Source: Phycisphaerae bacterium
GTDB taxonomy: Bacteria > Planctomycetota > Phycisphaerae > SM23-33
NCBI GenBank assembly: GCA_018335035.1
Contig: JAGXKT010000011.1
Location: 1 to 64,000 of the forward strand
Direction of reading: 5' to 3'
Length of the DNA: 64,000 nucleotides
In this document: positions 41,084 through 49,143 of the stretch, piece by piece
How positions within the stretch are numbered: position 1 is the stretch's first letter
Layout of the letters: each line of letters opens with the position of its first letter
Notes under the pieces: generated by a model
Told to the model about the DNA's origin: nothing
The model's database searches: none
Seen by the model: only the letters and a program-made list of their open reading frames with translations
Translations under genes and position numbers: made by a program

Positions 41084-42661
41084 TCACGCCACCACCTGGG
41101 GCATGGTGTGTGCCGTCCAGTAAGCGGTCGACCCGCTGTCGGCGTCCGCGCAGTGGACCTCGACTTTCAACGACTCGTGCCCAGCGTTGCTATTTGGCGT
41201 GATACGGACGTCCCAGTTCGCGTCCGATTCGATGTCCGTGCCGATGGTCTGCGTCGCACCGATCTGCGTGGTGTTGTTGGCGCCGTCGCGCTTGAGCAGG
41301 ATCATCCGCTTATACATCGCGGCTTTGGACCCGTCGGACAGCTCGCCGACGATGGTCACGGTGAAGCCGACGACGGTATTGGCCTCCAGCGTCCATTCCT
41401 GCGGCTCGTCCAGCTCGTGCCAGCTCGGGCCGGTGTGCTCGTTGGCGTCACACGTGAAGTCGCCGCGCAACAGGTAGTTCGTGACTTGTGCATCCCCCGG
41501 AGCTTCTCTCCGATAAGCGGCCGCGAGCGCCTCGGCCTGGTGGCGACACGTACCGCCGACGCCGCCGACGGACCCGGCATAGGCGGCGCTGTTCGTACAG
41601 GCGTACCCGCCAACCGATCCCGTATAAGGGGCGCTGTTCGTAGGCGTATGCCCTGCCAGCGAACCGCTGAAGGCGCCGCTGTTCGTGGCCTGATAGGTTC
41701 CCAGCGCGACGGCGTTCTTGCCTGAGCACGTATTCGTGCGGTGCCCGCGCCCGACCTCGCACCACGTGTCGCCGTCCCAACGCAGGTGCAGCCAGCCACC
41801 GCCTCGATTCGTGTACCAGTCTCCCGCCAGACTCGTGTTCACGCCGTCGGCGACTGTGATCTCCTGCCCATTGGGCGTGGTCAGCAGCAGCGTCAATTCC
41901 TGCCCATCCACGGCGCCGTCGGCAATCGCCGGGTCGGCGTCGAGCACGTAGTCGCTGCCCGATTGCAACGTCAGAAGCACCACGGATCGGTTGTTGTGCT
42001 GAATCGTCTGGTCGTCGGCCGTAATCGTCTGCGTGGCAGCGGCGGCGAGCTTGTCGGCCGTGACGGCTCCGGCGGCTAGACCGGCTGTGTCGTGGGCGTG
42101 CAGCGTGTCGGCAACGGATCCGTCGGAAAGTGTCTCGGCCTCGGGGCCGGTCAGATCCGTCGCCGCGAAGAACGCCGCGGCGGCGTTGGCGTTGTCGCCG
42201 CTTAGCCCCGTACACGCCCGCAGCAGCGCCCGCCCGCGGTAGTCGACGATGTCCGCGTGGGCGCAGTCGCCGTCGGCGCAGGTGATCGTCGCCAACGGCA
42301 GATGCGGCACGCTCTGCGGATCGGGGAAACCGTCCGTGGTCACGGTGAGGGTACCGTCAGCGGTCAGATAGACGGCGTTGGTCGCGTTATCGGTCAGTGG
42401 CTGTTCGGCGGCGCCGGCGAAATCCACGGCCGTCGTGCCGGACATGAACCGCCCGGCGCGGACGCCGAAGGTCAGCGCGCCGTCCTTGTAAACGCGCAGA
42501 TCGCCCGCGCGCCGCGCGACGTCCAGCAGGCGGTAGAGCATCTTGTAGAAGCTCGTGTAGTACGGCGATTCGCCGGTGGGGACGAACAGGACCTCTTGCT
42601 CGGCGTCGGTCGTCCCCGACAGCGCATCGAGTTCCGCGTCGGTGGGATAGTGCTCGGTCAT
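41084..42661 (-). CDS. Phage tail-fibre-like protein with 15-residue repeats
   Basis: 525 residues. MTEHYPTDAELDALSGTTDA starts the protein, followed by a segment resembling the T4-like fibre shaft (NAVYLTADGTLTVTTDGFPD). AVTADKLAAAATQTITADDQ is a typical fibre motif. Three 15-residue repeats follow: TNSGAFSGSLAGHTP, TNSAPYTGSVGGYAC and TNSAAYAGSVGGVGG. The C-terminal part (KRMILLKRDGANNTTQIGAT, TDIESDANWDVRITPN) resembles a receptor-binding fibre tip. The start overlaps the previous stop (ATGA). The family assignment is by pattern only. Confidence 0.65.
   Translation of the reverse strand: MTEHYPTDAELDALSGTTDAEQEVLFVPTGESPYYTSFYKMLYRLLDVARRAGDLRVYKDGALTFGVRAGRFMSGTTAVDFAGAAEQPLTDNATNAVYLTADGTLTVTTDGFPDPQSVPHLPLATITCADGDCAHADIVDYRGRALLRACTGLSGDNANAAAAFFAATDLTGPEAETLSDGSVADTLHAHDTAGLAAGAVTADKLAAAATQTITADDQTIQHNNRSVVLLTLQSGSDYVLDADPAIADGAVDGQELTLLLTTPNGQEITVADGVNTSLAGDWYTNRGGGWLHLRWDGDTWCEVGRGHRTNTCSGKNAVALGTYQATNSGAFSGSLAGHTPTNSAPYTGSVGGYACTNSAAYAGSVGGVGGTCRHQAEALAAAYRREAPGDAQVTNYLLRGDFTCDANEHTGPSWHELDEPQEWTLEANTVVGFTVTIVGELSDGSKAAMYKRMILLKRDGANNTTQIGATQTIGTDIESDANWDVRITPNSNAGHESLKVEVHCADADSGSTAYWTAHTMPQVVA
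41552..41686 (-). repeat. Three tandem 45-bp units inside the fibre-like gene
   Basis: The block GGCGCTGTTCGT recurs at 41585 and 41630, with GCCGCTGTTCGT at 41675, exactly 45 bp apart, in frame. It encodes the three TNS... repeats of the fibre-like protein. In-frame unit number could vary between strains. Confidence 0.75.
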
Positions 42662-43410
42662 GGTGTGCTTTCCTGGATTTCGAGTGTGAGCATCGCCGTC
42701 TGGGGGTCGTAGCCGGTTGCGGCAAGCCCGCTCGGCGGCGTCGGCGGAGGCGCGGCGACGATCTGCCCGCCGGGCGCGTCGGACGCCTCGCCGACAGCGG
42801 GACGGTTGCGCAACGTGATCGTGTGGGTGACGGGGTCGCTGAGGGCGACACGCAGATCGAGCACCTCGGCCCCGAAGCCGAACAACCCCGCGCCGAAGCC
42901 GCCCCGCCCCAGCCCCGGCGCGCCAATGCCGCCGTACCCCAGCGCCCCGCGCCCGAAGGCGCTGTCGCCGAAGCCCCAACGGGCGCACCACGTCGGCGAC
43001 AGCGCCCGCTCGATCAGCGGCTCAGCATCCGGCGTGCCCGTTCCCCGGTCCGTGTGCACCGCCAGCCGGTCACCAGGGCGGTAGCGCGACGTCAGCGGAA
43101 CGCGGACGGCGTACATCCAGCCGGGGCGGCGCACGTCCGCAGGTAATTCGGCGTTGTGATCGTCCGCACGACCCGCGGGCGCGACCGCCGCGACGTATAG
43201 TTCCCGCGGCTCGGCGGCCGCGGGCAGGTGGAACGTCCGCCCGCCCGGCGTGTCGGTGAAGTCCGCCAGGCGGCCGTTGACGTAGAGCTGATGGCACAGC
43301 CCGGCGTGCTGCGAGCGGAAGCTCACGCGCCAGCCGCCGCCGGGGGCGTCGGGGCGAAGCGGCTCGGCGCGCAGGCGGTCGATGTTGTCCGTGTGAAGGT
43401 GGGCGGTCAT
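42658..43410 (-). CDS. Phage-cassette protein, unknown (250 residues)
   Basis: 250 residues. WRVSFRSQHAGLCHQLYVNG and YVAAVAPAGRADDHNAELPA are beta-rich. It includes SPTWCARWGFGDSAFGRGAL, then YGGIGAPGLGRGGFGAGLFG, a glycine-rich stretch of about 25 residues, followed by LRVALSDPVTHTITLRNRPA. Glycine-rich loops are common in phage structural proteins. The start overlaps the previous gene by 4 bp. No family recognised. Confidence 0.55.
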   Translation of the reverse strand: MTAHLHTDNIDRLRAEPLRPDAPGGGWRVSFRSQHAGLCHQLYVNGRLADFTDTPGGRTFHLPAAAEPRELYVAAVAPAGRADDHNAELPADVRRPGWMYAVRVPLTSRYRPGDRLAVHTDRGTGTPDAEPLIERALSPTWCARWGFGDSAFGRGALGYGGIGAPGLGRGGFGAGLFGFGAEVLDLRVALSDPVTHTITLRNRPAVGEASDAPGGQIVAAPPPTPPSGLAATGYDPQTAMLTLEIQESTP

Positions 43411-43772
43411 GGCAATTGGCGATAGGTCAGCGTGTAGTCGCACCAGAACGCCCGCCCGCGGCGGACGGGCGCCGACGGCTCGAACGATTCGACAAGCACG
43501 CGGCTAAACGTGCGTCCCAGCGCGTCGGTCAGCGTGTGCGTTCGCCCGTCGATGCGGGCGACGATCGCGTCGATCCGAATGCGAATGTCCTCGGCGGTCG
43601 CGGCGGCGAGCCGCCCCGTCTGCACCAGCTCGCGTGACCGAAGACCCATGTCCAGAACCAGTTCGCCATCCAGGCCCGACAGCGCCCGCCGCTGCTGCCG
43701 CCGCGGCCAGGACGGCACGCGCACTGCGTGCGGCCCCGACGCGAACAGGGTGTCTCCGTCCAGCGTGGTCAT
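43407..43772 (-). CDS. Phage-cassette protein, unknown (121 residues)
   Basis: 121 residues: SWPRRQQRRALSGLDGELVL, then ELVQTGRLAAATAEDIRIRI and ALGRTFSRVLVESFEPSAPV. The short length and position after two connector-sized proteins fit a tail-completion or tail-tube-like role, inferred only. It overlaps the previous gene by 4 bp (ATGA) and the next by 4 bp. Confidence 0.55.
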   Translation of the reverse strand: MTTLDGDTLFASGPHAVRVPSWPRRQQRRALSGLDGELVLDMGLRSRELVQTGRLAAATAEDIRIRIDAIVARIDGRTHTLTDALGRTFSRVLVESFEPSAPVRRGRAFWCDYTLTYRQLP

Positions 43773-44176
43773 GCGGCATCCTCCGCGTGGTGCGGATCGG
43801 CGTCGCCGCCGACCGACTCGGCCGTGAAACGAAGCACTGCCACCGCCGCCGACGACTGCTCGTAAGCGGCCTCGACGGCCGCCAGCACCGCCCCGGCGAT
43901 GGTGACGACTCGTCCGGGTTCATCGCCGCTCATCGCCGCGACGGCGAACGTCAGCGTTCCGACCGTACCGAGCGTCAACGTCTCGGCCGTAGCGGTGCCA
44001 CGCAAGCGGACCTCCACCTCCACCCGCGATGCGGCGAACTCCACATTCGTGGCGAAGCGATCGATCTGTCCGCCGGCGCAGCGGGCCTCGCCGCGACGAC
44101 AGACGCGCACCGAAAGCACAAGCGGTAGCTGCGTGCCGCCGAAGGCGACGGTCTCAATCCGGCCGTAGCGGGTCAC
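43769..44176 (-). CDS. Phage-cassette protein, beta-rich (135 residues)
   Basis: 135 residues: RIETVAFGGTQLPLVLSVRV, a CRRGEARCAGGQ segment, FATNVEFAASRVEVEVRLRG and TLTLGTVGTLTFAVAAMSGD. The beta content and place suggest a tail-tube or head-completion protein, not verified. The GTG at 44176 has GGAGGG upstream and overlaps the previous stop (GTGA). Confidence 0.55.
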   Translation of the reverse strand: MTRYGRIETVAFGGTQLPLVLSVRVCRRGEARCAGGQIDRFATNVEFAASRVEVEVRLRGTATAETLTLGTVGTLTFAVAAMSGDEPGRVVTIAGAVLAAVEAAYEQSSAAVAVLRFTAESVGGDADPHHAEDAA

Positions 44177-44607
44177 GGTGCGCCCTCCTGCGTCTCGAAA
44201 TGGCATCGCAGTCGCAAAGCGACCTCGACCTCCGGGCGCCGCGCGGCGACCGGATCGGCCGAGGCGATCTCCGTCGCCCGACCCACGGGCAGATCGCGAC
44301 ACAGCCCTGAGCGGTACGCATCGGCCAGCAGGGCCTCCCCCGCGGCCGCACTGAGCGCCGCCAGGCGCCCGGCGCCGTCGGCGGCGTCCGCCGCACGGTC
44401 GTGGACGACCACGCGCAACCGCAGGCGCATCCAAAGCATGTCGGGCCGGTCATCGCTGATAAACACGTCGCGCCCCTCGAACGTCACGGACGCACGCGGC
44501 ACGGCGTTCGATGCGCCGCCGTCGCCGATGGACGTGGCGGCGAACAGTCCGCTTGCCGCCAGGGCCTGATAGGCGTCTTCCAGGATGGCACGTTCAGTGG
44601 AGGTCAC
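44173..44607 (-). CDS. Phage-cassette protein, possible tail-terminator-like (144 residues)
   Basis: 144 residues: STERAILEDAYQALAASGLF, AATSIGDGGASNAVPRASVT, VAARRPEVEVALRLRCHFET. Helix-then-strand order and length resemble tail-terminator or minor-tail proteins, but this is weak. The GTG at 44607 lies just after the previous stop, with AGGACG upstream. Confidence 0.5.
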   Translation of the reverse strand: MTSTERAILEDAYQALAASGLFAATSIGDGGASNAVPRASVTFEGRDVFISDDRPDMLWMRLRLRVVVHDRAADAADGAGRLAALSAAAGEALLADAYRSGLCRDLPVGRATEIASADPVAARRPEVEVALRLRCHFETQEGAP

Positions 44608-44609
44608 TG

Positions 44610-45263
44610 TTACGTCCTGCGAAGCGTCACGTTGCCAAGGGTGCGCTGCGACTCGGCCTGACCGTCGGCGTCGGCATCCACGACGAGGCGCAATTGCACC
44701 TGTGCTGCGGCGAACGCGCGACGGTAATGGGTCGCCTTGATCCAGTTGGCGTCGTCGGCGGCGGCGTTCTCGGCGCGGGCGGTGAACACGTCCGCCAGCA
44801 CGCCGAGAGTGCACGTCCGCGCGAGCTGGACGGAATCGGCGAAATCGGCCACGGCGATGGCGTCCGCCTCGCCGGCAGTACGCAGCGTCTCGGTCAGGGC
44901 GATCGAGACGCCCGCGATCTGCGCCGCGTACGTTCGCAGCTCGAAGCTCAGGTCTTGCCCCGGCGTCGGCGGGACCGGATCGGCCGAAGCGTCGGCGCGC
45001 AACACCGAGACCGTCAACGCCGTCGCCCCGTCGACGGAAACCACTTCCATCGCCCGAGGCGGCGCGCCGGAACCGGTCGTGGCGACCAGAACCATCCCGA
45101 TCGCGGCGCCGCACGCGGCGAAGTCGCTGCCCGGCGAGGTGAAGCTCGTTGCTGCGATCTGTCCGTCATCGCCGGCGGCGAGCGCTTGGACGGGCGCCGT
45201 GCCGCTGAGGTACACCAGCGGCTCAACGGCGAGAATGTCACGGTCGGTGCATAAAGCGGTCAT
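44610..45263 (-). CDS. Phage-cassette protein following the capsid gene (217 residues)
   Basis: 217 residues. VEPLVYLSGTAPVQALAAGD, MEVVSVDGATALTVSVLRAD, and ADDANWIKATHYRRAFAAAQ near the C terminus. Position right after the capsid gene suits a head-tail connector, inferred. The ATG at 45263 is favoured by GGGAG upstream; an in-frame start 12 codons earlier lacks it. Confidence 0.55.
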   Translation of the reverse strand: MTALCTDRDILAVEPLVYLSGTAPVQALAAGDDGQIAATSFTSPGSDFAACGAAIGMVLVATTGSGAPPRAMEVVSVDGATALTVSVLRADASADPVPPTPGQDLSFELRTYAAQIAGVSIALTETLRTAGEADAIAVADFADSVQLARTCTLGVLADVFTARAENAAADDANWIKATHYRRAFAAAQVQLRLVVDADADGQAESQRTLGNVTLRRT

Positions 45264-45344
45264 GGGTCGGCTCCCGATGTCCGCCTCCCGCCGCGGCACC
45301 CCCGTCCATGGGGTGCCGCGCCGATACGGCAGGCGGAAGAGCGG

Positions 45345-46505
45345 CTACGAAGCGTCCAGTCCGGTGATGATCCCGTGAGCGCCTTCGTTGCGAAGCTCCA
45401 GCGTGTACTCGCCGATGACCTCGCCGGCGTCATAGTCGCCGCCGGCGGCCAGCGGCTTGTAGTGGAAGCTCCGCCCGGCCAGCGGCAGCACGTCGGCCCG
45501 GGAGCTGTCCAGCAACAGGACGCACCCGGCCGGGGCGGCGCGGGAAAGGACCACGCGGCAGACGCCGAAGTCGCTCTCGTAGACGCTGACCAGCTCGCGG
45601 TAGGTCACGTCCTCCGGGCCGTACGCGCGGCCGGAGGTGATGAAGGCGTTGATCCGCCGCTTCTGGTAGCCGCCGACGACGATGGTGTCGACACGGCTGG
45701 AGGCCTGTTCCCAGATGCGGCGCAGCGCGAGGTTGAGCTGCGCCTCGGTCAGGTCGGTGTCGCCCGGGAAGCCGTCGACCCCCGGCGCGAAGACGTTCGT
45801 CGTCAGCGTCGGGATGATGCCGCGCATCGTGCGGCGGACGGTATCCGACCCTTCCGGTGCAGAGGTGGGCGTCGTTCCGTTGATCACCGTGGACTCCAAA
45901 TCGCGCAACAGCTCGCGGAGCCGCTCCTGCTTCTGGTAGTCCAGCTCGTCGCCGACGGCGACCTTCCGTACGGCCAGGTCGGACCCGCTGACGCGCACCG
46001 CGGCTGTGAAGATCTGCGTCCAGTTGCCTTTGCGAACGCGGTTGGTGAACCGCGCCGCCGGGGCATCGTCGCCTTCCAGGGCGGCGTTGCCCAGGATGTG
46101 CAGTAGCTGGGCGTCGGCGAGGGCTTCCGCCGTGGTCGCACCGTAACCGCGGACGACGGTGATCGTGCCGACGCCGGCATCGACGCCGGTGACGATCAGC
46201 AGCTCGCCGCTGCCGGCCGGGCGGACCTGGTCGCCGACGCGGAAGCGGTCGGCGTGGGCAACGCCGAACGTCGTATCCACCGACGGGTCGGTCCAGTCGG
46301 AATCGTCGATGGTGTCGGTGTTGGGCAGCAGCTCGTCCTCGAGCCACTCGTGGTAGGTGCTGGTCGCCGGACGCGTCGGGTCGCCGAGATGGTCCAGAAG
46401 CGGCGTCTCATACGGCGAGACGATGGAGACGACGTCGCCGACGTCCTCGGCGATTTCCGGCAGCGTGCCGCCGGCCGAGTAGGTTGCCTTTCCGGTAAAA
46501 GCCAT
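45345..46505 (-). CDS. Major capsid protein, SU10/DUF5309 type (HK97 fold expected)
   Basis: 386 residues. ATYSAGGTLPEIAEDVGDVV, VSPYETPLLDHLGDPTRPAT, HEWLEDELLPNTDTIDDSDW and FTNRVRKGNWTQIFTAAVRV are typical of SU10/DUF5309 capsid proteins. The C-terminal VYESDFGVCRVVLSRAAPAG and LEL..EGAHGIITGLD motifs fit as well. This family has the HK97 fold. GAGGAA precedes the ATG. Its presence beside a portal gene shows the cassette can encode a shell. Confidence 0.88.
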   Translation of the reverse strand: MAFTGKATYSAGGTLPEIAEDVGDVVSIVSPYETPLLDHLGDPTRPATSTYHEWLEDELLPNTDTIDDSDWTDPSVDTTFGVAHADRFRVGDQVRPAGSGELLIVTGVDAGVGTITVVRGYGATTAEALADAQLLHILGNAALEGDDAPAARFTNRVRKGNWTQIFTAAVRVSGSDLAVRKVAVGDELDYQKQERLRELLRDLESTVINGTTPTSAPEGSDTVRRTMRGIIPTLTTNVFAPGVDGFPGDTDLTEAQLNLALRRIWEQASSRVDTIVVGGYQKRRINAFITSGRAYGPEDVTYRELVSVYESDFGVCRVVLSRAAPAGCVLLLDSSRADVLPLAGRSFHYKPLAAGGDYDAGEVIGEYTLELRNEGAHGIITGLDAS

Positions 46506-46576
46506 GATTCGTTCCTCGTGAGGTCAGGTGTGTGTGGGCGTGTTGCGCGGCCGGAACGTCCGCCCGCAGCGCGGCC

Positions 46577-47194
46577 TTACGAGGCCGCCTCGCGTCTCAG
46601 ACGCAGGTAGTCGGCGACGGCGCGTCGGTCGCCGCTGCGGATGGCGCGGTCGGCGGCCTGCGCCAGCCGGGCGCCCAGCGGCGCGTCGGAGGCGCGGGAC
46701 GACGCCGACGCGGGCGGCAACCCCGCGCCGCCGCGCGCGCCGCCGCGCAGGAAGGGCTTGTCCACAACCAGTTGCTCGACCTGGCGGGCCAGCTCGTCGC
46801 GCTCCAGTTCCTCACCCAAGTCGACGCGTTGGGCGAGCAGGAGGGAAGCCGCTTCCAGGTCGCCGACGCCCGCGTCGGCGAGCAGACGCTCGGCGGCGAG
46901 ACGGTTCTCGGCCGCGGCGAGGTGCTGCCGGGTTTCGTCGCGTTGCGCCTCTGCGGTGGCGAGCTGGTCACTATGCCGGTCGACCTGCGTGCGGAGGTCT
47001 TCGAGCTGCTGCTCGAGTTGCTGGGCGCGGCCCTCGGCTTGTTGAGCGCGGCGGCGGTACTTGATGGACTCACCGACGGGCACGTAGCCGCTCGGGACGG
47101 CGGCAGGAGCGGACCTGCCTTCGGCTGCGTCGGCGGTCGCGGCGCCGTCCTGCGAAGCGACCTGTGGGCTCGCGTCTGGGGTGTCGTCGGGCAT
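46577..47194 (-). CDS. Phage-cassette scaffold-like coiled-coil protein
   Basis: 205 residues. A Pro/Asp-rich N terminus is followed by a long coiled coil (YRRRAQQAEGRAQQLEQQLE, DLRTQVDRHSDQLATAEAQR, RQHLAAAENRLAAERLLADA) and a basic C terminus. Scaffolding proteins of tailed phages lie between portal and capsid genes and look like this. The ATG at 47194 lies 28 bp after the portal stop; the frame extends further 5' without support. Confidence 0.65.
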   Translation of the reverse strand: MPDDTPDASPQVASQDGAATADAAEGRSAPAAVPSGYVPVGESIKYRRRAQQAEGRAQQLEQQLEDLRTQVDRHSDQLATAEAQRDETRQHLAAAENRLAAERLLADAGVGDLEAASLLLAQRVDLGEELERDELARQVEQLVVDKPFLRGGARGGAGLPPASASSRASDAPLGARLAQAADRAIRSGDRRAVADYLRLRREAAS

Positions 47195-47222
47195 GGGAGG
47201 ATCCTTTCGCGTCAGGGCGGGG

Positions 47223-48866
47223 TCACGCCACGCCCGTGGCGTCACGGGCGTAGCCCAGCTCAGCCAGCACCCGATCGGCGGGCACGCCAAGCTGCGTTTT
47301 AGTTAGCGCGTTGCGGAGTTGCTCGGACTCGTCGGCCGGGAGCAGCCCCGGCCAGTCGATCTCGACGCGGCGGTCTTCGGCTCGCGTGGGCAGCACGCCC
47401 GTGCGGTCCAGCCACGCCAGCGCCAGCTCGACGAGGCGCGCCAGCCCCGCGCCGTAGGTCAGGCGCTTGCGCTGCGTCCGCGCCAGCAGTCCGCCCAGTA
47501 CCACGCGCAGCGCCGTAGCACTGGTCAAGTGACCGACGTTGCCCTCGATGAGCCCCGCCGCAAGGGGCGTGACGGCCGAGACCTTGTCCAGCGCCCGCCG
47601 CAGCTCGGCGATGTGCGTGTCCTCGCTCGGTGCGGCCGCGTCGGAGCCGAACTCCTCGATGCAGGCGTCGAGATTGTGCGTCGACCACATCTGCCCCGGC
47701 GCGACGGGGCGCTCGAGAAAGTCGTCGATGCCTTTGCCCAGGTACATCTTGAACGACTGAAAGGTCACGCGACTGGCGCGGTCGCTGAGTCGCGTGTTGA
47801 GTTCGTCCTGCAAAGGCACCAGCGGCTCGACGTCGCTGAGCCCGCCGTAGCGTCCGGGCAGCGAGACGTTCTGCACGTGCACCACCGGCAGCCGCCCCAG
47901 TGCGTTGGGGCCCTCGTCGACCAGCGCGCGGTCCTCGTAGCGCTGCCACCATGTCGGCGAGAGAATCTCGACGACCTCGACCGCCACCGGCGCGGCATCG
48001 CGCGATCGCGCGGGCGCGAACCACCGGCGCCGCGCGGGGTCCACCCGCGGCAGGCGCTTGCGGTAATGCTGTACCCAGCAGCGCACCTGCCGGTAGTCGT
48101 CGGGGTCGAGAACGGGCAGGACCCGCCCGGCCTCAATGCACTCCAGCGCGATGCATCGGGCCGCCGCCGCGGCCTGGCGGCGGCGCAGGCCCGGAGCACG
48201 CTCGGACGGTCTGACAGACTCGGCCGATCGGCCGGAAGACGCAGGTGGCCCCGGCCGCAGCGGCGCGCGGGGCGAACGCTCGGCGACGACGGCGGCGGGA
48301 GAACCGTCGCCCCCGGGACCCGCCGGACGCAAGGAGCCGACGTCCGCGACGGATTCACCGGCCGGGGCTCTGAGAGCAATGTCCACGAAGCCGTAGACGG
48401 CACCGAACAGGGCCATTTCCTGGCAGAAGCGCACGCCGCCGTTGGCTTCCAGAAGCGCGGCGACGACAGCGTCGATCGTCGCGGCGAGCGTCGGGTCCTC
48501 GGCCTGCGATCGGACGGTAATCCCCCGGCCAAACAGGAAGTCCACCATCGCGTGGATGCGCCAGGCGATGTCGTTCTCGATAACGACTTCCTTTCGCCGG
48601 CGGTCGGCGGGGCGCGTGCGTCCGCCGTGGCGATTGAACCCGGTGATCCGCGCCGGCAGGCCCATCTCCTGGGCCTGCACGTACGGACGGGCGCAGCCGT
48701 CGGCGGCATCCGCGACCGGGCCACTCAGCGGACGCAGCGGGTTGGCGAAGTAGTCCCACAAGCGCCCGAAGCGCCCGGCCGTATCCGGACCCTCCTGCTC
48801 GATGAGGTATTGCAGATAGGCGGCGTCGAGCGGAGCGTCCCGGAAATTGGTCAGGTCGAATCCCAT
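47223..48866 (-). CDS. Phage portal protein (SPP1-gp6-like)
   Basis: 547 residues. The diagnostic stretch is EPLVPLQDELNTRLSDRASR, VTFQSFKMYLGKG, then RALDKVSAVTPLAAGLIEGN, VGHLTSATALRVVLGGLLAR and QRKRLTYGAGLARLVELALA, as in SPP1-type portals. A low-complexity Pro/Arg/Ala insertion (about residues 180-225) interrupts the middle, unusual for portals. Portals form the dodecameric channel at one capsid vertex. The ATG at 48866 has GAGGAGA upstream. No terminase gene precedes it; purB starts 277 bp away on the other strand. Confidence 0.85.
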   Translation of the reverse strand: MGFDLTNFRDAPLDAAYLQYLIEQEGPDTAGRFGRLWDYFANPLRPLSGPVADAADGCARPYVQAQEMGLPARITGFNRHGGRTRPADRRRKEVVIENDIAWRIHAMVDFLFGRGITVRSQAEDPTLAATIDAVVAALLEANGGVRFCQEMALFGAVYGFVDIALRAPAGESVADVGSLRPAGPGGDGSPAAVVAERSPRAPLRPGPPASSGRSAESVRPSERAPGLRRRQAAAAARCIALECIEAGRVLPVLDPDDYRQVRCWVQHYRKRLPRVDPARRRWFAPARSRDAAPVAVEVVEILSPTWWQRYEDRALVDEGPNALGRLPVVHVQNVSLPGRYGGLSDVEPLVPLQDELNTRLSDRASRVTFQSFKMYLGKGIDDFLERPVAPGQMWSTHNLDACIEEFGSDAAAPSEDTHIAELRRALDKVSAVTPLAAGLIEGNVGHLTSATALRVVLGGLLARTQRKRLTYGAGLARLVELALAWLDRTGVLPTRAEDRRVEIDWPGLLPADESEQLRNALTKTQLGVPADRVLAELGYARDATGVA

Positions 48867-48961
48867 CGCGTGGTCTCCTCACTGTCTGGGGCGATTCCGC
48901 GCGGCGCGCGCACGTTTGCGTCACCTCGCTGCGGCGCCGCGCCGCCCAACACGCCGCACGG

Positions 48962-48986
48962 CCGGGCGCAGAAAAAACTCGCCCGG
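48962..48986. repeat. Hairpin between the portal gene and purB
   Basis: CCGGGCG (48962-48968) and CGCCCGG (48980-48986) form a 7-bp perfect stem with an 11-nt A-rich loop. The interval is the divergent promoter region of the phage-type cassette and purB; the hairpin might be regulatory. Confidence 0.4.
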
Positions 48987-49105
48987 GAAAAAACGCATTC
49001 CCATACCGGAGGAACACGCCTTGCGCAATGGCCCGGACTTCTAAGGCGATCACCCGGCGCCACCGATCCGAAAGCCGTGGACGTAGCTCCTGGACCTGTC
49101 AACCG

Positions 49106-49134
49106 GTGACACAGCGCGTAAGCGGTGGTACACT
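49106..49134 (+). promoter_or_regulatory. Possible purB promoter with almost no leader
   Basis: GTGACA (49106-49111), 17 bp, TACACT (49129-49134). The start site would fall at about 49141, only a few bases before the ATG at 49144, so the mRNA may be leaderless; no Shine-Dalgarno is seen. Confidence 0.4.
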
Positions 49135-49143
49135 GGCGGCGCC

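Noticed and set aside
41552-41686. Regular 45-bp repeats as a CRISPR array
   Set aside because: Units are contiguous, in frame and coding, with no spacers or cas genes.
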